A stretch of DNA of 28,654 nucleotides, taken from contig CAYOJD010000027.1 in the NCBI GenBank assembly GCA_964404205.1, positions 1 to 28,654 on the forward strand, written 5' to 3'. Shown one piece after another: positions 23,793 to 28,654 of this stretch. The notes under the pieces were generated by a model. The model was not told the origin of the DNA. It ran no database searches and was given only the letters and a program-made list of their open reading frames with translations. The DNA is from CAZWBR01 sp964404205. Its GTDB lineage: Bacteria > Bacteroidota > Bacteroidia > Bacteroidales > Prolixibacteraceae. Numbering within the stretch: the stretch's first letter is position 1; the number at the start of each line of letters is the position of its first letter. The translations under genes and the position numbers were made by a program.

Positions 23793-24860
23793 ATGAAAGC
23801 TGAAGGCAAAAAGAAAGTTTGGTCCGATTATCAGAAAAACATTGCTGATAATCACTACTTTTATGTTCGAAGCTGTATCAGGCAAACCTTTTTTCCTGGT
23901 TCGGAAACCACATTTTTGAAAATACTCCGAAACAATCTTAGCAAAGATATTTTTGAAGATGCCCGGCATACTACCTGCACCGGAATCGGCTATCATACTG
24001 ATATTGTTCCGTTTGAAACATTAATGACAATAATTGCCCGTCAATTTGCACTGATGACTGAGGCTGGATATTCGCATTTTGTACCTTCCTGCGTCACCTC
24101 ATTTGGTATCTATACCGAAGTGCTTGATACTTGGAAACATTTTCCCGAAACAGAAGAAAAGACAAGGGAATATTTATGGAAAGCCACAAAACGTGAGTTC
24201 AAAGTACCTGATAATCTGGCACACACTTCCGATATTATCTACAAATTCAGGGAAAACATTTCTGCTATTTCAAAATATCGGTTGGTCAATCGCAAAACCG
24301 GTGAGCCACTTAATGTTGTTGAACACATTGGCTGTCACTATTCAAAAATGTTTCCATCCAGTGGTGTTGGTGGAGCTGAATTCCCGGCTGTGTTGACAGG
24401 AATGGTTGAAAGTTGGGGCGGAAACGTAATAGATTACCCCGAAAGAAGGCATTGCTGCGGCTTTGGGTTCAGACAATATCTTGTTAAAGCCAACCGGGGC
24501 TATTCGCTTTCCAACTCAAAAAAGAAATTTGAATCGATGCAGCCCTACAAGCCCGATTTTATTGTCGCCAACTGTCCTGGATGTGCCATGTTTCTCGACA
24601 GATGGCAATATACCATTGCCGAAATGGAAGGCACAACTTACGATCAGTTCGGAATGGGAATACCAGTCCTCACCTACGAAGAAATGGCAGGTCTGGTTCT
24701 TGGCTACTCACCATGGGAAATGGGTATGCAGATGCATCAGGTATCGGTTGAGCCATTGCTGGATAAAATTGGTGTCGAATACCAAAAAAATGAAAAATAT
24801 AAGGGATTGCATGGCCAGGATATTGGCAAACCGCAGAAACCTCAATTTTTAATTGTATGA
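23793..24860 (+). CDS. Heterodisulfide reductase subunit B-like protein with one degenerate CCG domain
   Basis: A 355-residue protein with two CCG-type regions. The C-terminal one is complete: C181 (EHIGCHYSKMFP), C221-C222-G (RHCCGFG) and C261-x2-C264 (ANCPGCAMF). The N-terminal one is altered: C28, then C62-T63-G (TTCTGIGYH) in place of CC-G, and C100-VTS (PSCVTSFG) in place of CxxC, so two of five ligands are missing. In methanogen HdrB both regions bind non-cubane clusters at which the disulfide is reduced. Here only one such cluster is expected. It starts 4 bases after the HdrC-like gene and overlaps the next gene by 4 bases. This variant may be shared with other non-methanogen HdrB proteins; I cannot test that here. 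Confidence 0.88.
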   Translation: MKAEGKKKVWSDYQKNIADNHYFYVRSCIRQTFFPGSETTFLKILRNNLSKDIFEDARHTTCTGIGYHTDIVPFETLMTIIARQFALMTEAGYSHFVPSCVTSFGIYTEVLDTWKHFPETEEKTREYLWKATKREFKVPDNLAHTSDIIYKFRENISAISKYRLVNRKTGEPLNVVEHIGCHYSKMFPSSGVGGAEFPAVLTGMVESWGGNVIDYPERRHCCGFGFRQYLVKANRGYSLSNSKKKFESMQPYKPDFIVANCPGCAMFLDRWQYTIAEMEGTTYDQFGMGIPVLTYEEMAGLVLGYSPWEMGMQMHQVSVEPLLDKIGVEYQKNEKYKGLHGQDIGKPQKPQFLIV

Positions 24861-25894
24861 CAGAGCAAAAACATATTGTCATCATAGGCGGAGGGCCAGC
24901 CGGATTACAGGCTGCATCGGGCTTAAAAGACAGCGGACATCAGATTACAATTATTGAAAAGGAATCCACCATTGGAGGAAAACTCAATAGCTGGCATAAA
25001 TTGTTTCCAGAGTTTCAAACGGCAAATGATATTTCAGTTTACCTGATAAACAGTATCAACAACTCAAATACCGAAGTCCTCAAACAGACAATAGTAACTA
25101 AAATTACCCGGGAGAATAATCATTTCAAAATATCGACAGCTCAAAATCATTCGTTAAAAGCCGATGCAATTCTGCTGGCAACAGGATTTGAACTTTTTCG
25201 TGCCGAGAAAAAAGAAGAGTACGGCTATGGGATTTATAAAAACATTATCACGTCAGCCGACCTTGAATCATCGTTTCGGCAAAATGGGTTAAAAGATTTA
25301 TTGCTCGGTAAAACCCACCCCAGAATTGGATTCATACACTGTGTTGGCTCACGCGATAAAAAATGCGGAAATACCTATTGTTCAAAGGTTTGTTGTGTTA
25401 CTGGTGTCAAGCAAGCTATTGAAATTAAGCAACTTATTCCCCATTCACAAGTTTTTAATTTCTACATGGATTTGCGGATGTATGGTCAAAATTTTGAAGA
25501 ATTGTACATTGAGGCGCAGCAAGATTATAGCATAAATTTCATCAGGGGAAGAGTATCGGAGATTGCTGAAAATATTGATGGTACCTTGCAAATCAAAGCC
25601 GAAGATACCCTTTCGGGAAGACCCTTGAAAATGAATTTCGATCTGGTCATCCTGCTGGCAGGAATGGAAAACCGTCAGGATTACGACAATATTATGGACA
25701 ACAATATCAAACTAAGTCGTTCTAACGGATTTATCGTGCCAATTAACAGACACGTTCGCCCGAACGAAACGACTATACCCGGGATATTTATTGCCGGGAC
25801 TTGTCGTGAACCACTCTCCATACAAGAGACAATTGCCGATGCAAAATCAGCTGCTTCAACCATAACCGAATGGATAAACAAACAATCAAATTAA
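24857..25894 (+). CDS. Short HdrA/QmoA-like FAD oxidoreductase
   Basis: A 345-residue flavoprotein. The FAD-binding start HIVIIGGGPAGLQAA (GGGPAG at 11-16) is followed by a second dinucleotide-fold strand, LLATGFELF, and the HdrA-type cysteine region C162-VGSRDKK-C170 ... C175-SKV-C179-C180, where CX3CC is the HdrA/QmoA cluster signature. It ends with IPGIFIAGTCREPLSIQET, the usual FAD-contact end. Archaeal HdrA is about 650 residues with extra ferredoxin domains; those are absent, as in QmoA of sulfate reducers. Flavin-based bifurcation as in full HdrA is therefore unlikely without other subunits. It overlaps the HdrB-like gene by 4 bases and precedes the second HdrC-like gene by 3. Confidence 0.88.
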   Translation: MTEQKHIVIIGGGPAGLQAASGLKDSGHQITIIEKESTIGGKLNSWHKLFPEFQTANDISVYLINSINNSNTEVLKQTIVTKITRENNHFKISTAQNHSLKADAILLATGFELFRAEKKEEYGYGIYKNIITSADLESSFRQNGLKDLLLGKTHPRIGFIHCVGSRDKKCGNTYCSKVCCVTGVKQAIEIKQLIPHSQVFNFYMDLRMYGQNFEELYIEAQQDYSINFIRGRVSEIAENIDGTLQIKAEDTLSGRPLKMNFDLVILLAGMENRQDYDNIMDNNIKLSRSNGFIVPINRHVRPNETTIPGIFIAGTCREPLSIQETIADAKSAASTITEWINKQSN

Positions 25895-25897
25895 GTT

Positions 25898-26221
25898 ATG
25901 AAAGATTGGGGCTTTAGTGTGCTTAAAGGAAATCAGATTGATATGGACAACAACGACTTTTCGTTGTCTGTAGCTTTAGCTGCTATAGAGCCCTCGTTTG
26001 CCTGGTGTATCGGATGCGGAAGTTGTACAGCAACCTGTACCGCGGCTCAATTTACTGAGTTTAATCCCCGGAAGATAAACCTGCTGATTCAGAGAGGCGA
26101 AGTTGCCGCAATTAAGCAAGAACTCAAAAAGTGTATGCTTTGTGGTAAATGCCAGTTAATCTGCCCACGTGATGTAAATACACGAAAGATTATTCAGAAC
26201 CTGAAACGGATAATGCAATGA
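25898..26221 (+). CDS. Second HdrC-like 4Fe-4S protein
   Basis: A 107-residue ferredoxin-like protein with two cluster motifs: C37-x2-C40-x2-C43-x3-C47, which lacks the usual Pro after the last Cys (ATCTAA), and C79-x2-C82-x2-C85-x3-C89-P (CMLCGKCQLICPRD). It is shorter than the first HdrC-like protein and carries only the cluster domain plus a short N-terminal extension, which could be trimmed if M16 is the true start. It starts 3 bases after the flavoprotein gene and overlaps the membrane fusion gene by 4 bases (ATGA), so the products are probably made together. A likely role is electron transfer between the flavoprotein and the membrane subunit; this is inferred from order. Confidence 0.87.
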   Translation: MKDWGFSVLKGNQIDMDNNDFSLSVALAAIEPSFAWCIGCGSCTATCTAAQFTEFNPRKINLLIQRGEVAAIKQELKKCMLCGKCQLICPRDVNTRKIIQNLKRIMQ

Positions 26222-28062
26222 TACGACATTTCGACCCGTTTGTGTTACCGTTTATCGTAGGCTTTACCTTTCTGCTGACGGCTTTAGCGGTTTTGTATAG
26301 CCGTTGGTTCATTCAGCTCGAAGCTGGTTCTCACCCAAAGATCCTGAGCGCATTCTTCAGCCTTAAAACACTCAATGCCATAAAAGAAGTGTTTCTTGAA
26401 TGTTTGATTCACAGAAAGATATTTAAAATTAACCCGATGCTTGGCTACATGCACATGAGCCTTGCTTTTGGTTGGTTTTTGCTCATTTTGTTTGGTAAGC
26501 TCGAAACATTTATCTACACCGGCAGATTTGCCAATGCCATTTACTACCCAATCTTTTTTCGGTTCTTCGAGTTAAACCCGCATCAGTCTGCACTGCTCAA
26601 TTTCTTCAATATTAGCATGGATTTGCTGTTGCTGTTTGTTCTTTCAGGTGTCTGTTTGGCCATTATTAAGCGTTTCAAATCGCGTGTAACCGGACTGAAA
26701 CAAACCACCAAACACACTGCCGGCGACAGATGGGCATTATCAACCCTCTGGCTGATTTTTCCACTCAGGTTATTATCAGAAAGTTTAACTGCAGCTTTTT
26801 CCGGAAATGGGAGTATTATCACTCAGCCTCTTGGCGATTTTCTGGGAAGTTTTCTGCCGGCGCAACAGTTGGCTTACATCTCGTGGTGGGGCTATTCAGT
26901 TTGCCTTGGCGGATTTATGGCTGCCCTGCCCTTTTCAAGATATATGCATATCCCAACCGAAATCTTTTTGATCTTTCTCCGAAACTGGGGCATATTTACC
27001 AATAAAAAGTATTCCGGTGTTTCCAACTTCGAATTACATGCCTGCTCCCGCTGTGGTATATGTATTGATGTTTGTCCGGTAAACAACGAATCTGGCCGGC
27101 GAACCACACAGATGGTATACTTTCTGCGGGATCTAAGAGAAAAGAAATTAAAACACTCGATTACCGAGAACTGCATGATGTGCGGACGTTGTGAACAGGT
27201 TTGTCCGGTAGCCATACCACTCACGACGCAACGTCAGATCCAACGGGATAAATCGATGCAAAAACCCTTTTCTGATTTTTCATATTTAGAGAGAATAAGT
27301 TACAATGCCAATGAGCCCAAAACTGAAGTTCTCTATTTTGCAGGTTGCATGAGCCATCTCACACCGGGTATCAGGCAATCGATGATAAAAATATTGGAAG
27401 CATCGGGAATTAAGTATTCTTTTCTGGACGAAAAAGGGCCGATCTGTTGCGGCCGGCCATTAAAGTTGTCAGGCAAAACTGAAGAAGCCCAAATATTGAG
27501 TGAAAAAAACAGAACCCTGATTATGGCCAGCGGGGCCCACACATTGGTAACCTCCTGCCCGATTTGCTACAAAAGTTTTAAAGAAGATTATCATCTCAAC
27601 ATTAAAATCCTGCATCATACCGAGTTTATTGACCAACTTTTAGTAAAAAAACAAATAGCCATCCAACGTAGTGATGAAAAGATTGCCTATCACGATCCGT
27701 GTGAACTTGGGAGAGGCTCTGCGATTTACAACCAACCCCGGCAAATAGTAAGAAGAGTGGGCCAGTTGGTCAAACATCCTGACGAACGTGAAAATGCACG
27801 CTGTTGTGGTGGCAGTCTGGCCAATTTATCGGTAACAACCAGCGAAAGAAATGAAATTCAACAATCGGTATCGAGTTATTTGAGTAGCCAACCTTGCGAC
27901 ATCATTGCCACAGCCTGTCCGATGTGTAAAAAAAGTATCGGACGTTTTGCCGAAAAGCCAGTAAAGGATATTGCTGAACTTGTCGCTTCGGGTCTTGACG
28001 AGAGCTTCATGAATGAAAAAGCAATTAAAAATCAGAAATACAACGAGTTAATATTTGAATAA
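26218..28062 (+). CDS. Membrane HdrE/NarI-like domain fused to HdrD-like iron-sulfur protein
   Basis: A 614-residue fusion. The N-terminal part (1-260) has about five hydrophobic helices (8-30, 75-95, 131-152, 175-195, 219-240) with candidate heme-ligand histidines such as H79 (GYMHMSLAFGWF) and H244 (SRYMHIPTE), a cytochrome-b/NarI-type layout likely to exchange electrons with menaquinone. Two 4Fe-4S motifs follow (C276-x2-C279-x2-C282-x3-C286-P and C319-x2-C322-x2-C325-x3-C329-P), then two complete CCG domains: C377/C410-C411-G/C447-x2-C450 and C495/C529-C530-G/C567-x2-C570. This equals HdrE plus HdrD in one chain. It ends the operon; its stop abuts that of the convergent zinc-ribbon gene. 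Heme presence is a prediction. Confidence 0.92.
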   Translation: MIRHFDPFVLPFIVGFTFLLTALAVLYSRWFIQLEAGSHPKILSAFFSLKTLNAIKEVFLECLIHRKIFKINPMLGYMHMSLAFGWFLLILFGKLETFIYTGRFANAIYYPIFFRFFELNPHQSALLNFFNISMDLLLLFVLSGVCLAIIKRFKSRVTGLKQTTKHTAGDRWALSTLWLIFPLRLLSESLTAAFSGNGSIITQPLGDFLGSFLPAQQLAYISWWGYSVCLGGFMAALPFSRYMHIPTEIFLIFLRNWGIFTNKKYSGVSNFELHACSRCGICIDVCPVNNESGRRTTQMVYFLRDLREKKLKHSITENCMMCGRCEQVCPVAIPLTTQRQIQRDKSMQKPFSDFSYLERISYNANEPKTEVLYFAGCMSHLTPGIRQSMIKILEASGIKYSFLDEKGPICCGRPLKLSGKTEEAQILSEKNRTLIMASGAHTLVTSCPICYKSFKEDYHLNIKILHHTEFIDQLLVKKQIAIQRSDEKIAYHDPCELGRGSAIYNQPRQIVRRVGQLVKHPDERENARCCGGSLANLSVTTSERNEIQQSVSSYLSSQPCDIIATACPMCKKSIGRFAEKPVKDIAELVASGLDESFMNEKAIKNQKYNELIFE

Positions 28063-28539
28063 TCAGAAAAAGTTCGGTGCAGATATCGACAACAACTGCC
28101 CCTGATTCTTGATTTCGGCATGACGGCAACCGACTCGGTTGCAAAAACCAACGCAATTATTGAAATCATGTTCTACCGTAGTAAAGGCAACAATTAACTC
28201 ACCGCCACATTCGCAATGGCCATAAACTGGCAGTGACTGGTTGCATTCAGGACAAAGTATTTCGATTAATTCACCATCCTGCAAATCAACATCGATGGAA
28301 ACCCTTGACTTGTCGCCGTAAATTGGACTGAGCGAAATAAAACCCTCACCCTCACTCCTCCTGACTTTAAGAAAAATGCCACTCTGATTACCAAATTTAA
28401 CCCTCTTCTGAATCAATTCATGACCATTTTGGCAATACGCTTCTTTTACCAATACAATTTTCTTGGCTTTGCATAATTCATTCGGCTGTTTCGGTTTTGG
28501 TATAAGCAATATCCCGCTACGGTCAAAAATCTTCATCAT
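28063..28539 (-). CDS. Cysteine-rich zinc-ribbon protein of unknown function
   Basis: A 158-residue soluble protein I do not recognise. Its possible metal ligands are C36 and H40 (YCQNGHELI), C96-x2-C99 (ILCPECNQ), C109-x-C111 (HCECGGEL), and C129-x3-C133-x4-C138-x-H140 (NNCVGFCNRVGCRH). This is enough for two zinc ribbons or a zinc plus another cluster. The N-terminus offers two adjacent Met codons (28539 or 28536). It is convergent with the Hdr operon; the two stop codons are immediately adjacent (28060-28065), with no room for a terminator. A regulatory or chaperone role toward the iron-sulfur complex is only a guess from position. Confidence 0.82.
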   Translation of the reverse strand: MMKIFDRSGILLIPKPKQPNELCKAKKIVLVKEAYCQNGHELIQKRVKFGNQSGIFLKVRRSEGEGFISLSPIYGDKSRVSIDVDLQDGELIEILCPECNQSLPVYGHCECGGELIVAFTTVEHDFNNCVGFCNRVGCRHAEIKNQGQLLSISAPNFF

Positions 28540-28654
28540 GATAATTGCATTTTGTAATCATTTAATCGAAATTTTTCCTAAATTATAAAATTTAAGCTCA
28601 ATAATCTTACAAATAAACAAATAATAAATGCAATTTAGCATTAAATTAATATTA
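28540..28654. other. AT-rich right end, no gene seen
   Basis: 115 very AT-rich bases upstream of the zinc-ribbon gene. I see TTTG repeats on the minus strand but no well-spaced pair matching the Bacteroidetes promoter, no hairpin with a T run, and no open frame. Confidence 0.6.

Overview
The window reads as a chromosomal segment of a Bacteroidetes bacterium, most likely of the Bacteroidales/Marinilabiliales type. This rests on three things: promoter-like sites of the TTTG-N(17-21)-TAnnTTTG kind in place of -35/-10 boxes, A-rich rather than Shine-Dalgarno leaders, and gene neighbourhoods typical of the phylum (coiled coil-zapA-rny, an F-ATPase a subunit with an exported N-terminal extension, a short epsilon subunit). 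The genus cannot be fixed from the sequence alone. No tRNA, rRNA, CRISPR array, insertion sequence or phage gene was seen, and no gene-free stretch exceeds about 220 bases. One run of ten Ns (14046-14055) marks an assembly gap.

Left part (1-5.2 kb): a truncated anmK (anhydro-MurNAc kinase, missing from a simple ORF list because it runs off the edge) is translationally coupled to a secreted M23 peptidase, a cell-wall turnover pair. Divergent from it are a small ZapB-like coiled coil, zapA and rny (RNase Y), with a long hairpin plus U-tract between zapA and rny. A terminator closes the unit, and a 161-residue protein of unknown function follows as its own unit.

Middle part (5.2-14.1 kb, minus strand): all eight F1Fo ATP synthase subunits in the order B-E-F-H-A-G-D-C. 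They are preceded by an AtpZ/AtpI-like protein, cut by the N gap, and an unassigned four-helix membrane protein, and followed by a saccharopine dehydrogenase-like carboxy(nor)spermidine dehydrogenase. The c subunit carries residues of the proton type. A cytidylate-kinase-like gene lies upstream of the gap.

14.9-21.2 kb: a cupin; agmatine deiminase (aguA) and N-carbamoylputrescine amidase (aguB), which with the carboxyspermidine dehydrogenase give three steps of the arginine-agmatine-putrescine-spermidine route; a serine beta-lactamase-like hydrolase; a GNAT-like protein overlapping an MnmA-type tRNA thiouridylase.

Right part (21.4-28.7 kb): a NarL-type histidine kinase/response regulator pair ended by a terminator, then a tightly coupled five-gene operon encoding a heterodisulfide-reductase-like complex (HdrC, HdrB, a short QmoA-like HdrA, a second HdrC, and a membrane HdrE/NarI-like domain fused to two 4Fe-4S and two CCG domains). 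Bacteroidetes are not known to make coenzymes M and B, so the electron donor and acceptor of this complex are unknown. It is the most interesting system in the window. A cysteine-rich zinc-ribbon protein of unknown function faces it with abutting stop codons.
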